Notes: a model not told the origin generated them from the sequence alone. Counted from the stretch's first letter, positions 1-8,910 are shown. The stretch is 64,000 nucleotides of DNA from Mesorhizobium sp. M1B.F.Ca.ET.045.04.1.1 (GCF_003952465.1 NZ_CP034448.1:2457001-2521000); one strand, 5' to 3'. Translations and numbers: made by a program.

Positions 1-848
1 GGCCGAAGGCCGACGTCGGGCAGCAGACGCCTGAGAATGTGCCGTTCGCCACGGCGGATGCCTCGGCCACGACCGAGCAGGTGGTGGCGACGGCGCATGC
101 GCCGGTCAATGTGCCGTTCGGCATGGCTGATGCCGCCGGCGCGGCACAAGCCGCAGCCGACCCCGCGCAGGTGGCGGTCAACAACATCCCGCTGCCGACC
201 TGGCGCCCCGATCGCTCGACGCCGGCCGAACTCGCCTCCAAGGACAAGAACGTGCTTCTGGCGCTGGCGGAAACGGCCGCGCAGGACAAGAGCGCCACCG
301 ATGCCTTCTCGGCGCTGCCGACGGCGCGGCCCGACACGGGCAAGCAGGATGAGATCAAGGCAGTGCTTGAACAGGCCAGCGCAACCACCGCCGCCGGCGC
401 GAGCGGGGCCGAATATGAGGTCGCTTCGCTGACAGAGCCGCAACCGCGCTCGGCGTTCAGCGATCCGTCGGGCCTCGATGCAGCTTCGCCGCGCGAGGCC
501 ATCGCCGCCCGTCCGGCCGGCACCGATCCGGTGCAGGCGATCGGCGCCGGTGTGAAGACGACGCGCAAGGAGGCCAGGGCTTCCGCCGGCGACCTGCGGC
601 CCGGGCCGAAGGCGATGGTGGTGGCGACGCCGCCGCAGGCAGCGCGCTGGGCGCTGGGCAGCGGCGAGAACATCGCCACCGTTTCCGACCCGACGACGGC
701 GCCGCGCTATGCCTACAACATCGTGCACACGCCGCCGAGCGAGGTCTACACGGCCGGCTTCCAGACGGACCCCCAGACGCCGGATGCGAGCCGGTTTACC
801 GGCAACGCCGTGAAATTCCTTTCGGTCGCCCGCTTCCAGACGAAATAG
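1..848 (+). CDS. C-terminal part of a secreted cell-wall-type protein (5' end outside window)
   Basis: The reading frame is open to the left edge, so only about the last 282 residues are present and the real start is outside the window. The visible part is Ala/Pro/Thr-rich and low in complexity, with repeated phrases (two similar NVPFATAD / NVPFGMAD segments). It ends in a compact block (WALGSGENIATVSDP to FTGNAVKFLSVARF). From memory, this kind of tail is found on rhizobial D-alanyl-D-alanine carboxypeptidase-like or DUF882-type proteins; the catalytic domain is not in the window, so the function is inferred only. A strong terminator follows directly. Confidence 0.6.
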   Translation, partial: PKADVGQQTPENVPFATADASATTEQVVATAHAPVNVPFGMADAAGAAQAAADPAQVAVNNIPLPTWRPDRSTPAELASKDKNVLLALAETAAQDKSATDAFSALPTARPDTGKQDEIKAVLEQASATTAAGASGAEYEVASLTEPQPRSAFSDPSGLDAASPREAIAARPAGTDPVQAIGAGVKTTRKEARASAGDLRPGPKAMVVATPPQAARWALGSGENIATVSDPTTAPRYAYNIVHTPPSEVYTAGFQTDPQTPDASRFTGNAVKFLSVARFQTK

Positions 849-865
849 CCAGCCTGCCGCTGCCG

Positions 866-906
866 CAAAAGCCGCGTTGGGCAATAGCGCGGCTTTTGCT
901 TTTTCA
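866..906 (+). terminator. Rho-independent terminator
   Basis: A perfect 10-bp stem (AAAAGCCGCG at 867-876 with CGCGGCTTTT at 888-897) around an 11-nt loop is followed by GCTTTTTC. It lies 18 nt after the stop of the preceding gene and before the tRNA. Confidence 0.8.
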
Positions 907-936
907 TCCATGGCGGCATATTTGACCCCCCGGCCA

Positions 937-1010
937 TCCCGCTTCGTCTAATGGTAGGACAGCGCCCTTTGAAGGCGTGAATCGTGGTTCGAATCCATGA
1001 GCGGGAACCA
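937..1010 (+). tRNA. tRNA-Gln (anticodon TTG), glutamate-tRNA-like body
   Basis: The cloverleaf folds fully. Acceptor TCCCGCT (937-943) pairs with AGCGGGA. The D stem is GTCT/GGAC. The anticodon arm is GCGCC-CTTTGAA-GGCGT with U33 and anticodon TTG, which reads CAA (Gln). The T arm is CGTGG-TTCGAAT-CCATG. The discriminator base is A and CCA is encoded. The usual rhizobial tRNA-Gln begins TGGGG. This body, with TCGTCTA..GGTAGGAC and CGCCCTTT, instead resembles bacterial tRNA-Glu, with TTC changed to TTG. A stem plus T-run follows at 1017-1042. Confidence 0.88.
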
Positions 1011-1016
1011 GTCGGC

Positions 1017-1042
1017 GTCGGCGAGAGCCGGCCGGTTTTTTT
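1017..1042 (+). terminator. Likely terminator after the tRNA
   Basis: GTCGGC (one G-U pair) and GCCGGC surround a GAGA tetraloop and are followed by CGG and seven Ts. The position, a few bases after the tRNA CCA, fits termination of the tRNA transcript. Confidence 0.6.
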
Positions 1043-1060
1043 CACGTCGCTTGAGGCGGC

Positions 1061-1954
1061 TCAGTCAATTTCCAGTGTCGGCGCTTCGCCCTTAGCCAGA
1101 AGCCGCGCGGCGTCGCGCGCGGGGGGCAAGCCGAACTGGCGCGCATATTCCCGGCTGAACTGGGATGCGCTTTCGTAGCCGACGGTGAAGGCGACACGCG
1201 CGGCGTTGCCCGGCTGCGCGATCAGCAGATGGCGGGCCTCCAGCAGACGGACCTGCTTCTGATACTGGATCGGACTCATGGCTGTCGCTGCCTTGAAGTG
1301 ACGGTGGAACGCGGCGCTGCTCATATGGGCGAGCGCGGCCAGCTCCGTCACGTCGATCGGCTCGTTGTAGTGCGCCCGTATCCACTGGGTGGCGCGGCGG
1401 ATCTGCGACAGGCGTCCGTCGGCGCGCGCGAGCTGGCGCAGCTTTGCGCCTTGCGGACCTTGCAGCAGCCGAAACGCTATCTCCCGCTCGAGCATCGGAG
1501 CGAGCACGGGGATCTCGTCGGGTCTGTCGAGCAGCCGCAGCATCCGGCGCCATGCGTCGAGCAGCTCGTCATCGGCGGGGTAGGTCGCGAAGCTGTCGCC
1601 GCCGGCCGCCGGTCTGTGGTCGATAAGCAATGTGGCGATCACCTCGATATCGAGAGCGAAAGCAATGGCCAGATAGGGGCGGGCGGCGCTCGCCTCGATC
1701 AGCTGGCTGGTGGCGGGTGTCTCGACCGCATAGACGAAGCAGCTGCCGGCGCCGTAGCGAAGCGTGCGGTCGCCGATCAGCACCGATTTCGCGCCCTGCA
1801 GCACAAACAAGGCCGTCGGCTGACAAAGCTCGGGCAGCGGCGGTGTTGGAAGCTCGCTGCGGCCGATCGTGACGTGCGGGACGGCCGTCCTTGTCCGCCG
1901 TCCATGCGCGTGGCGGCTGGCGATCGCGATCAATTCCTGCAGCGCCTGGTTCAT
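1061..1954 (-). CDS. AraC-family transcriptional regulator
   Basis: This is a 297-residue protein. The N-terminal two thirds resemble the AraC-type N-terminal sensing domain (PF06719 type): a cupin-like fold with LFVLQGAKSVLIGDR and a YGAGSCFVYAVETP segment. The last ~100 residues hold two helix-turn-helix units, the first VTELAALAHMSSAAFHRHFK, the second around AFTVGYESASQFSREYARQF. I chose ATG 1954 (MNQALQEL) because the longer frame upstream is Arg-rich sequence translated from the tandem repeats. It is divergent from the short-chain dehydrogenase at 2158, which is the likely target. The ligand is unknown. Confidence 0.87.
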   Translation of the reverse strand: MNQALQELIAIASRHAHGRRTRTAVPHVTIGRSELPTPPLPELCQPTALFVLQGAKSVLIGDRTLRYGAGSCFVYAVETPATSQLIEASAARPYLAIAFALDIEVIATLLIDHRPAAGGDSFATYPADDELLDAWRRMLRLLDRPDEIPVLAPMLEREIAFRLLQGPQGAKLRQLARADGRLSQIRRATQWIRAHYNEPIDVTELAALAHMSSAAFHRHFKAATAMSPIQYQKQVRLLEARHLLIAQPGNAARVAFTVGYESASQFSREYARQFGLPPARDAARLLAKGEAPTLEID

Positions 1955-2008
1955 CGGTTCAGCATTGCCGATCCGCGCGAACCGCGCAACGCGCCACCGC
2001 GCACCGGT

Positions 2009-2071
2009 GACGCGCAAGCGCGCACCTGAGACGCGCAAGCGCGCACCTGAGACGCGCAAGCGCGCAGCTGA
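2009..2071. repeat. Three 21-bp tandem repeats in a divergent regulatory gap
   Basis: Three head-to-tail units of exactly 21 bp (2009-2029, 2030-2050, 2051-2071) share ACGCGCAAGCGCGCAC. The third differs by one base (CTGA preceded by G rather than C). A decayed fourth unit may precede them at about 1981-2008. They lie between the AraC gene and the dehydrogenase. A 21-bp period is two helical turns, as in direct-repeat AraC-family sites, so an operator role is inferred. Confidence 0.75.
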
Positions 2072-2157
2072 GAGGATTAGGCAAGAGCATGAGAGCTTTC
2101 GGCGCGCGAAGCCGGCCGGTTCACGTCATCTCTAGGTCGCTGAAAGGAGACATGGAC

Positions 2158-2919
2158 ATGACGACACGGAAGAGCGCGCTGGTGACCGGCGCCAACAAGG
2201 GCATCGGCCTCGAGACCGCGCGGCGACTGGGGGCGCTTGGGTTCAAAGTCTGGCTCGGCGCCCGAGATGCAAAGCGCGGCGCGGCCGCGGCCGGGGCGCT
2301 GCGCGCCGAAGGGCTCGACGTCGAGCGGCTCGAGCTCGACGTCACCAGCGACGAGAGCGTCGTTGCCGCGGCCAAGACCGTCGCGGCGCAGGCGCCCGGC
2401 CTCGACGTGCTGGTCAACAATGCCGGCGTCGCCCCCGGCTATGTCGACGCGCTCGGCCCGGACGGACGCTATGAGCGGCCGCCGAGCTGGGAAGGCGTCG
2501 CGGACATGAAAGCCACTTATGACGTCAACGTCTTCGGCCCGGTTCGCGTCACCCAGGCGTTCCTGCCGTTGCTCCTGGCATCGCCCGCTGCCCGCATCGT
2601 CATGCTGAGCAGCTATCTCGGGTCGATCGCACGCGCGGTTGGTGCTGGACTTGGCGAGAGCCAGTCGCCGAATGTCATGGGCTATGGCAGCTCCAAGACG
2701 GCGCTCAATGCCATCACCGTGGCTTTCGCCAGGGAGCTCGCGCCGCGCGGCATCATGGTCAACGCCGCCGCCCCCGGCTATACCGCGACGGATCTCAACG
2801 GGCACAAGGGCCACCGTACGGTGCAGCAGGCGGCCGAGATCGTCATGCGCCTGGCGACGCTCGATGCGGGCGGACCGACCGGCGGCTATTTCGATGAGAA
2901 CGGTCCGCTGCCCTGGTGA
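2158..2919 (+). CDS. Short-chain dehydrogenase/reductase (NAD(P)-dependent)
   Basis: This is a 253-residue classical SDR. The cofactor-binding TGANKGIG sits near residue 9, NNAG near residue 83, catalytic Ser in MLSSYLG, and the catalytic pair in YGSSK near residue 175. Basic residues after the second strand suggest NADPH. The long insert after NNAG resembles the carbonyl-reductase-like subgroup. I chose ATG 2158 over 2152 because AAAGGAG (2143-2149) is 8 nt away from the former and only 2 nt from the latter. It is the likely target of the divergent AraC regulator. The substrate cannot be read from the sequence. Confidence 0.87.
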   Translation: MTTRKSALVTGANKGIGLETARRLGALGFKVWLGARDAKRGAAAAGALRAEGLDVERLELDVTSDESVVAAAKTVAAQAPGLDVLVNNAGVAPGYVDALGPDGRYERPPSWEGVADMKATYDVNVFGPVRVTQAFLPLLLASPAARIVMLSSYLGSIARAVGAGLGESQSPNVMGYGSSKTALNAITVAFARELAPRGIMVNAAAPGYTATDLNGHKGHRTVQQAAEIVMRLATLDAGGPTGGYFDENGPLPW

Positions 2920-2920
2920 A

Positions 2921-3559
2921 TTATTTGGCGAGCTTGCTGGCCTCGCGCGCGAGCGCTTCGATCTCATCCCACTTGCCGGCCTTGATGAGATCGTCCGGAG
3001 CCACCCAGGAGCCGCCGACGCAAATGACGTTGGGCAGGCTCAGATAGTCGGCGGCGTTCTTGCCGGTGATGCCGCCGGTCGGGCAGAATTTCACGTCGGC
3101 GAGCGGCGAGGCAAAGGCTTTCAGCGAGGCGATGCCGCCGGACTGCTCGGCCGGGAAGAATTTCAGAAAGCGCAGGCCGGCTTCGCGCGCGGCCATGATC
3201 TCGCCGGGCGTGATGGCGCCGGGCAAAAGCGGCACGGGGCTGTCCTTCGCCGCGTCCAGAAGCTGGCAGGTGATGCCGGGACTGACGATGAATTTCGAGC
3301 CGGCGCGTGCCGCCTCGTCGAACTGCTTCGCATCGAGAATCGTGCCGGCGCCGACGATCGCGTCCTCGACCTCGGCCGCGACACGGCGGATCGCTTCCAG
3401 CGCGTCGGCGGTGCGCAGCGTGATCTCGATAGCCCTCAGGCCACCGCGCGACAGAGCGCGTGCAAGCGGCACGGCGTCGGCCACGTTGGCGATCTTGAGC
3501 ACCGGAATGACTGGCTGGCCGTTGAGGAGCGACAGGAGCTTTTCGGTCTTGCTGGTCAT
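2921..3559 (-). CDS. eda: 2-dehydro-3-deoxy-phosphogluconate (KDPG) aldolase
   Basis: This 212-residue protein has the length of the KHG/KDPG aldolase family. It splits 2-keto-3-deoxy-6-phosphogluconate to pyruvate and glyceraldehyde-3-phosphate, the last Entner-Doudoroff step. The Schiff-base lysine is K133 in RFLKFFPAE, the general acid/base is E45 in AIEITLRT, and the phosphate-binding loop appears in CPTGGI and GGSW. It stands alone here, without edd or zwf, and converges on the dehydrogenase at 2919. Confidence 0.93.
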   Translation of the reverse strand: MTSKTEKLLSLLNGQPVIPVLKIANVADAVPLARALSRGGLRAIEITLRTADALEAIRRVAAEVEDAIVGAGTILDAKQFDEAARAGSKFIVSPGITCQLLDAAKDSPVPLLPGAITPGEIMAAREAGLRFLKFFPAEQSGGIASLKAFASPLADVKFCPTGGITGKNAADYLSLPNVICVGGSWVAPDDLIKAGKWDEIEALAREASKLAK

Positions 3560-3714
3560 TGGCTTGTCTTTCCGTTCCGATCGATTTCAACCGATTAGCA
3601 GAAGGGATACCCCAAGTCCACGAAGGCGGGCGTGTCGCGATGTCACGCAGGGGATCGCCGCGCCGGCCCAGAATTTCCTCTGCCTTGAAACCGCTTTCAG
3701 CACGGTCTAGTGGC

Positions 3715-4650
3715 ATGGGCATGACAACAGCCAAGGAAAATCAGCCAATCCGCGTCGCCGCGCTCTACAAATTCGCGCGGCTCGACGGGTACGAAGCCTT
3801 GCGCGCGCCACTCGCCGCCTTCTGCCGCGGACGCGGCATCAAGGGCACGCTGCTTCTGGCGCATGAAGGTATCAACGGTACCGTCGCCGGCAGCGAGGAG
3901 GCGATTGCCGCGCTGATCGATCACCTTCAGACGACCGAAGGGCTTGCCGGCATCGAGGTCAAATACAGCGCCGCCGCCGACATGCCGTTCCACCGCATGA
4001 AGGTGCGGCTGAAGCGCGAGATCGTCACCATGGGCGTCGACAATCTCGACCCTGCGACCGGCGCCGGCACCTACGTCGCGCCGGCCGATTGGAATGCGCT
4101 GATCTCGGATACCGACACATTGGTCATCGACACGCGCAACGCCTACGAGGTGTCGATCGGCACCTTCAAGGGTGCGGTCGATCCGAAAACCGCCAGCTTC
4201 CGCGAGTTTCCGGCCTGGATCGAGCAGCACCGCGAGGAGCTCGAAGGCCGCAAGGTCGCGATGTTCTGCACCGGCGGCATACGCTGCGAGAAGGCGACGG
4301 CTTACGTGAAGTCGCTGGGCTTCAAGAACGTGTTCCATCTCCAGGGCGGCATCCTGAAATATCTCGAAGAAGTGCCGGCCGACGAGAGCCTGTGGCAGGG
4401 TGAGTGCTTCGTTTTCGACGAGCGGGTGTCGGTGTCGCATGGGCTTGCCGAAGGCGAAGCCGAGCTCTGCCGCGCCTGCCGGCATCCGCTCACCGCCGAG
4501 GACCGGCTGTCGGCCAAATATGCGGTCGGCGTTTCATGCCCGCATTGCTTCGAAGCGCGCTCGGACGAGGACCGCGCCCGCTATGCCGAGCGCCATCGCC
4601 AGGTGGAGCTGGCGCAAATGCGGGGCAGCAAACGCCATATCGGCAGCTAA
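3715..4650 (+). CDS. trhO: tRNA uridine(34) 5-hydroxylase TrhO (rhodanese family)
   Basis: This 311-residue protein has an N-terminal acylphosphatase-like domain ([15 protein letters not shown]), a central rhodanese domain ([18 protein letters not shown]) and a Cys-rich C-terminal zinc-type segment (CRACRHPL ... CPHC). The active-site loop [12 protein letters not shown] carries the conserved cysteine. The family (YceA/TrhO) performs oxygen-dependent 5-hydroxylation of tRNA U34. The start is ATG 3715 or 3721; the upstream extension is Arg/Ser-rich and unlikely to be coding. Its stop overlaps that of the convergent gene. Confidence 0.9.
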   Translation: MGMTTAKENQPIRVAALYKFARLDGYEALRAPLAAFCRGRGIKGTLLLAHEGINGTVAGSEEAIAALIDHLQTTEGLAGIEVKYSAAADMPFHRMKVRLKREIVTMGVDNLDPATGAGTYVAPADWNALISDTDTLVIDTRNAYEVSIGTFKGAVDPKTASFREFPAWIEQHREELEGRKVAMFCTGGIRCEKATAYVKSLGFKNVFHLQGGILKYLEEVPADESLWQGECFVFDERVSVSHGLAEGEAELCRACRHPLTAEDRLSAKYAVGVSCPHCFEARSDEDRARYAERHRQVELAQMRGSKRHIGS

Positions 4651-5009
4651 AACGCGACGGAGTAACGATCGATCGCCCAGAGCCAGGTCCCGTCGCTCTG
4701 CCGGCGGGCGACCTCGCTTGTAATGCTGCCATCGGGCAGTTTCGTCGAGGTGATCGCCAGATCGCCCTTGACGAGGGCGGGGCGCTGCTCGCCACGTTGG
4801 AATTTACGTCCCGCGGCGACGCTTTTCTCGAAGAGCGCGCGAATGGCCTCGCGGCCTCGCGTCAGTTCTCCATCGCCGCTGTCGACTACCGCGTCGGGCT
4901 CGAAAAGCGCCAGCATCCCTTCGACATCTCCGGCCCATTGCCGCTCGATCAGCATGCGCTCGAGCTCCTGGGGATCGCGCGGCGGTTCGCGGTTCGCTGC
5001 ATCAGACAT
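4647..5009 (-). CDS. SnoaL/DUF4440-type NTF2-like protein
   Basis: This 120-residue single-domain protein has the pattern of the SnoaL-like/DUF4440 family. It has a helical start ([22 protein letters not shown]), then [24 protein letters not shown], and it ends in alternating strand sequence with [11 protein letters not shown]. Members are small cone-shaped enzymes or binding proteins of varied function, so no reaction is assigned. It is convergent with trhO and their stop codons overlap by four bases. Confidence 0.75.
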   Translation of the reverse strand: MSDAANREPPRDPQELERMLIERQWAGDVEGMLALFEPDAVVDSGDGELTRGREAIRALFEKSVAAGRKFQRGEQRPALVKGDLAITSTKLPDGSITSEVARRQSDGTWLWAIDRYSVAF

Positions 5010-5206
5010 TCAAGTTGCTCCCTCGGAAATGCCTGGCGATCCTAGCCGAAGTGCTGGTTGCTTTCGACACATGGCTTCCGTTCCAATGCCGGCATCGGGC
5101 CAAAACAGTTCGCCCGTTATTGTAATGTCAGCGCGCGGGGCTTACGTCATGCCGGTCCGAAACCCCCGCCCGGGCGCAATCGGCCGGGCCAATTCTGGAG
5201 GCATTG

Positions 5207-5920
5207 ATGCTCGACCCCAAGAAGCTGCTCGACGACCTTCTCGGCTCGCAAATTCCTGGCACGGGATCGACCGTTCGCGACAAGGCGGGGCAAGCGGTGC
5301 AGATGGCCAAGGACAATCCGCTCGCCGCCGGCGCGCTGGCCGCCGTGCTGCTCGGCACAGGTACCGGGCGGCAGGTGACGGGAGCGGCCATCAAGCTCGG
5401 TGGTTTGGCCGCGATCGGCGGCCTCGCCTACAAGGCCTACCAGAACTACAAGAACGGCGCCGAGCCGGCGCAGAAGCCTCCGGCAGGCGAGCCGGAATTG
5501 CTGCCGCCGCCGGCCGACACAGCTTTCCATCCCTCGCAAGCGCCGCAAGGCGAGGCCGAATTCACGCTGACCCTTGTGCGCGCGATGATCTCGGCGGCCA
5601 AGGCGGACGGCCATGTCGACGATGAGGAGCGGCAGAAGATCGCCGACAAGCTCAAGCTTGCCGGCGTTGGCGCGGAGGCTGAAAAATTCCTGATGGAAGA
5701 GCTCGAACGGCCGCTCGACCTCGACACGCTGATCGCCGGCGCCAAGACCGACGCGCAGAAGCTCGAGCTCTACACCGCCTCGCGCCTGACCATCGATCCC
5801 GACACCCGCACCGAGCGCGGCTATCTCGACCTGCTCGCCGGTCGTCTCGGCCTGCCGGATGCGCTGGTCGATCATGTCGAGGCGACGGTCTCGGCGGCGA
5901 AGGCGCAGGCCGAAGCTTGA
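5207..5920 (+). CDS. TerB/DUF533-family protein (YebE-like)
   Basis: This is a 237-residue protein. The first ~85 residues are DUF533-like: LDPKKLLDDLLGS, then a hydrophobic glycine/alanine segment (LAAGALAAVLLG ... LGGLAAIGGLAYKAYQNY). A Pro-rich linker follows, then a TerB-like helical domain with the acidic metal-binding pattern AKADGHVDDEERQKI. ATG 5207 follows TGGAGG at 5196; TTG 5204 is the alternative. The family is widespread and poorly understood. A clear terminator lies downstream. Confidence 0.85.
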   Translation: MLDPKKLLDDLLGSQIPGTGSTVRDKAGQAVQMAKDNPLAAGALAAVLLGTGTGRQVTGAAIKLGGLAAIGGLAYKAYQNYKNGAEPAQKPPAGEPELLPPPADTAFHPSQAPQGEAEFTLTLVRAMISAAKADGHVDDEERQKIADKLKLAGVGAEAEKFLMEELERPLDLDTLIAGAKTDAQKLELYTASRLTIDPDTRTERGYLDLLAGRLGLPDALVDHVEATVSAAKAQAEA

Positions 5921-6041
5921 ACCACCCGATGACAGCGGGACGAAAAGGCCGCGCCAAGGCGTTAACCTTTCGTTAACCGAGCAAGCGCATGATTCTAACC
6001 AGTCGGGCCGGCTTTCCTCCTCCCAAGCGCGGTTCAGATCA

Positions 6042-6069
6042 GGGCGGTCGCCAATGACCGCCCTTTTTG
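6042..6069 (+). terminator. Rho-independent terminator
   Basis: A perfect 8-bp stem GGGCGGTC (6042-6049) with GACCGCCC (6056-6063), loop GCCAAT, is followed by TTTTTG. It ends the DUF533 transcript. The remaining 5921-6181 gap shows only a lone TTGACA at 6104 with no convincing -10. Confidence 0.85.
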
Positions 6070-6181
6070 TCGGCCCCTCCGTTTTGCCGACCCTCCCTTT
6101 TTGTTGACAAGAGCTGCTTGCCACGATCTCCATCATTTGCGATGCCTCGTCCTGTTTCAGCAATGACCGGGGAGCGCGTCG

Positions 6182-6943
6182 ATGACCGCCATCACAGAGA
6201 GAACCGCGATCGTCACCGGCGCCGGCACCGGCATCGGCAAGAGCGTTGCCACGACGCTGCTCAAGGCAGGCTGGAACACCGTGTTCTGCGGCCGTCGCAA
6301 GAAGGTGCTCGAGGAGGCGATCGCCGAGGCTGGCAAGATGGAAGCCAAGGCGCTTGCGGTTGCCTGCGATATCAGCAAGGCCGGCGAGGTCGAGGATATG
6401 TTCGAGACCGTAGTGGAGGCGTTCGGGCGCGTCGACCTGCTCTTCAACAATGCCGGCATGGGCTACAAGTCGACGCTGATCGACGAGATCCCGGTCGAGG
6501 TGTGGAACGACGTCGTGGGCGTCAACCTCACTGGCTCGTTCCTGTGCGCCCGCGCCGCCTTCGGCGCCATGCGCCGGCAAAAGCCGATGGGCGGCCGCAT
6601 CATCAACAACGGCTCGGTATCGGCCTATGCGCCGCGTCCGGGCTCCGTGCCCTATACGGCGACCAAGCACGCCATCACCGGCCTGACCAAGACGCTCGCG
6701 CTCGACGGCCGCCCTTATGACATCGCCTGCGGCCAGATCGACATCGGCAACGCGCTGACCGAGATGGCGCAGCCGATGACGGTCGGCGTGCCGCAGGCCA
6801 ACGGCTCCATCGCCGCCGAAGCGGTGATGGACGTCCAGCGGGTCGCCGACGCGGTGCTTCACATGGCGAGCCTTCCGCTCGACGCCAATGTGCTGTTCAT
6901 GACCGTGATGGCGACGAAGATGCCGTTTGTCGGGCGCGGGTGA
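6182..6943 (+). CDS. Short-chain dehydrogenase/reductase
   Basis: This 253-residue classical SDR has TGAGTGIG near residue 12, an acidic site (CDIS) after strand 4, NNAGMG near residue 90, SVSAYAP with the catalytic Ser, and YTATK as the Tyr/Lys pair. The basic CGRRKK after strand 2 favours NADP(H). It ends with MPFVGRG, seen in a rhizobial SDR subgroup. It is convergent with the aminotransferase at 6956. The substrate is unknown and it is only distantly similar to the SDR at 2158. Confidence 0.87.
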   Translation: MTAITERTAIVTGAGTGIGKSVATTLLKAGWNTVFCGRRKKVLEEAIAEAGKMEAKALAVACDISKAGEVEDMFETVVEAFGRVDLLFNNAGMGYKSTLIDEIPVEVWNDVVGVNLTGSFLCARAAFGAMRRQKPMGGRIINNGSVSAYAPRPGSVPYTATKHAITGLTKTLALDGRPYDIACGQIDIGNALTEMAQPMTVGVPQANGSIAAEAVMDVQRVADAVLHMASLPLDANVLFMTVMATKMPFVGRG

Positions 6944-6955
6944 GGGGCTGAAGCT

Positions 6956-8140
6956 TTACCTCTTCAAAAACGCCTCGATCCGCTCCAGCGCGCGCAGGAT
7001 GTTCTCCTCGGAATTCGCGTAGGATAGCCGGATGTAGCCTTCGCCGAGCACGCCGAAGTCGGGACCGCCGATCAGCGCGACGCCGGCATCCTCGAGCAGC
7101 GCCGAGGCAAGCTTCTTCGCCTTCCAGCCGGTCTTCGACACATTGGGGAAGGCATAGAAGGCGCCCTTGGGCGTGATGCAGGAAATGCCCGGCAGGGCGT
7201 TCAGGCCCTCGACCACGATCTTCCTGCGGTTGTCGAAAGCCCGCATCATCTTTTCGACGTCATCCTGCAGGCCGTCTATCGCCGCGACGCCGGCATATTG
7301 GCTCGGCGCGTTGACGCAGGACCAGCAGTTGACCGCCAGCTTGCGCACCTTGTCGTAGAGGTGAGCGCCCTTTTCGCCGTTCGGCCAGATCGACCAGCCC
7401 ATGCGCCAGCCGGTCATCGCCCAGGTCTTCGACCAGCCGTTGAGCAGGATCAGCCGGTCGCGGATTTCCGGAAAATTGAGCAGCGAGCAGTGCGTCTCGC
7501 CGTCATAGGTCATGACGTCGTAGATTTCGTCGGACAGGATCGCGACCTCGGGGTGCTTCTCCAGGCCCTTGACCAGCTTTTCGATTTCCGCGCGAGGCGT
7601 CACACCGCCGGTCGGATTGGCGGGCGAGTTGAGGATCAGCAGCCTGGTCTTCGGCGTGATCAGCGCCAGCGTCTCTTCCGCCGAGAAGGCAAAGCCGTTC
7701 TCCTCGCGGATCGGCACGGGAATGGGCGCCGCGCCGGTGAACTCGATCATCGAGCGATAGATCGGAAAGCCCGGGTCGGGGTAGAGAATCTCCGCGCCCG
7801 GTTCGCCGAACATCAGGATCGCGGCGAACATGGTCGGCTTGCCGCCGGGCAGGATCATTACGTTTTCGGGCGACACCTCGACGCCGGTGGTGGTCAGCGT
7901 TCGGCGAACCACCGCCTCGCGGGTGGCGAGCAGGCCGTTGGCCGGCGTGTAGCCATGATGGCCGTCGCGCAGCGCCTTGATCGCCGCCTCGACGATGTGC
8001 TGCGGCGTCTTGAAGTCGGGCTGGCCGATGCCGAGATTGATGATGTCGCGGCCCTGATAGGCAAGCGCGGTGGCTCGCGCGAGCACCGCAAACGCGTTTT
8101 CCTCGCCGAGACGGTCGAAGGCCGCGATCGTGTGGAGCAT
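6956..8140 (-). CDS. PLP-dependent aminotransferase, class I/II
   Basis: This 394-residue fold-type I aminotransferase has the PLP lysine in NGWSKTWAMTGWRMGW. Other family motifs are NLGIGQPDFKTP near the N terminus, NSPANPTGG (PLP-ring Asn), DEIYD, and the C-terminal RLSYANSEENI containing the carboxylate-binding Arg. It resembles aspartate/aromatic aminotransferases but the amino-acid preference is not readable. ATG 8140 was chosen because family similarity begins there. The divergent gene starts at 8224. Confidence 0.87.
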   Translation of the reverse strand: MLHTIAAFDRLGEENAFAVLARATALAYQGRDIINLGIGQPDFKTPQHIVEAAIKALRDGHHGYTPANGLLATREAVVRRTLTTTGVEVSPENVMILPGGKPTMFAAILMFGEPGAEILYPDPGFPIYRSMIEFTGAAPIPVPIREENGFAFSAEETLALITPKTRLLILNSPANPTGGVTPRAEIEKLVKGLEKHPEVAILSDEIYDVMTYDGETHCSLLNFPEIRDRLILLNGWSKTWAMTGWRMGWSIWPNGEKGAHLYDKVRKLAVNCWSCVNAPSQYAGVAAIDGLQDDVEKMMRAFDNRRKIVVEGLNALPGISCITPKGAFYAFPNVSKTGWKAKKLASALLEDAGVALIGGPDFGVLGEGYIRLSYANSEENILRALERIEAFLKR

Positions 8141-8223
8141 TTTTCCCGTCCCTGTGGTTCTTTCTGTGGGCGAGCGTTTTTGTGAGCGTCCGCCAGGAAA
8201 AGTCAAACGGATTGGAGCTTCCG

Positions 8224-8910
8224 GTGTCGGAAAATCTGAAGAATTGGCAGCCACGCCCGCGGCCCGAACGCAAGACACTCGAAGGTCGCTATGTCCGCCT
8301 CGAGCCGTTGAGCGCGGCAAAGCACGGCGACGGGCTCTACGAGGCGTCCTCGGTGCCGGATGCCGGCGGCCGCTTCGCCTGGCTGCCCGACTACCCGCCG
8401 GAAACCCGTGCCGCTTTCCAGCCGTGGCTGGACAAGGTCGAGGCGAGCGAGGATCCGCTGTTCTTCGCCGTCATCGACAAGGCGAGCGGCAAGATCGCCG
8501 GGCGCCAGACGCTGATGCGCGTCGATGCCAATAACGGTGTCATCGAGATCGGCAACATCTATTGGGGGCCGCTGATCTCGCGCAAGCCGCAGGCTACCGA
8601 AGCGCAGTTCCTGTTCACGAAATATGCCTTCGACGAGCTCGGCTATCGCCGCTACGAATGGAAATGCAACAACCGCAACGAGCCGTCGAAGCGCGCGGCG
8701 GAACGTTTCGGCTTCAAGTTCGAAGGCATTTTCCGCCAGCATCTTGTGGTAAAGGGCGAAAACCGCGATACGGCATGGTATTCGATCATCGACAAGGAGT
8801 GGCCGGCGCTGCGCAAGGCCTACGAGGCCTGGCTCGATCCGGCGAATTTCGATGGCGAGGGCCGCCAGAAGCGGCGGCTCGAGGATTTCCGCGCCGAGTT
8901 CGGCGCGTAG
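8224..8910 (+). CDS. GNAT-family N-acetyltransferase (RimJ/RimL type)
   Basis: This is a 228-residue protein of the acetyltransf_3 type. It shows EGRYVRLEPLSAAKHGDGLYEA, GRQTLMRVDANNGVIEIGNIYWGP, then the acetyl-CoA region and NEPSKRAAERFGFKFEGIFRQHLVVKG, all characteristic of RimL-like enzymes that acetylate small molecules or protein N termini. GTG 8224 follows GGAG (8214-8217) by 6 nt; GTG 8182 is an alternative upstream start in the same frame. It lies 67 bp ahead of the CDF exporter. Confidence 0.84.
   Translation: MSENLKNWQPRPRPERKTLEGRYVRLEPLSAAKHGDGLYEASSVPDAGGRFAWLPDYPPETRAAFQPWLDKVEASEDPLFFAVIDKASGKIAGRQTLMRVDANNGVIEIGNIYWGPLISRKPQATEAQFLFTKYAFDELGYRRYEWKCNNRNEPSKRAAERFGFKFEGIFRQHLVVKGENRDTAWYSIIDKEWPALRKAYEAWLDPANFDGEGRQKRRLEDFRAEFGA

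Noticed and set aside
6104..6132. TTGACA as a -35 box before the dehydrogenase at 6182
   Set aside because: No acceptable -10 hexamer occurs at 16-18 bp; the match could be chance.
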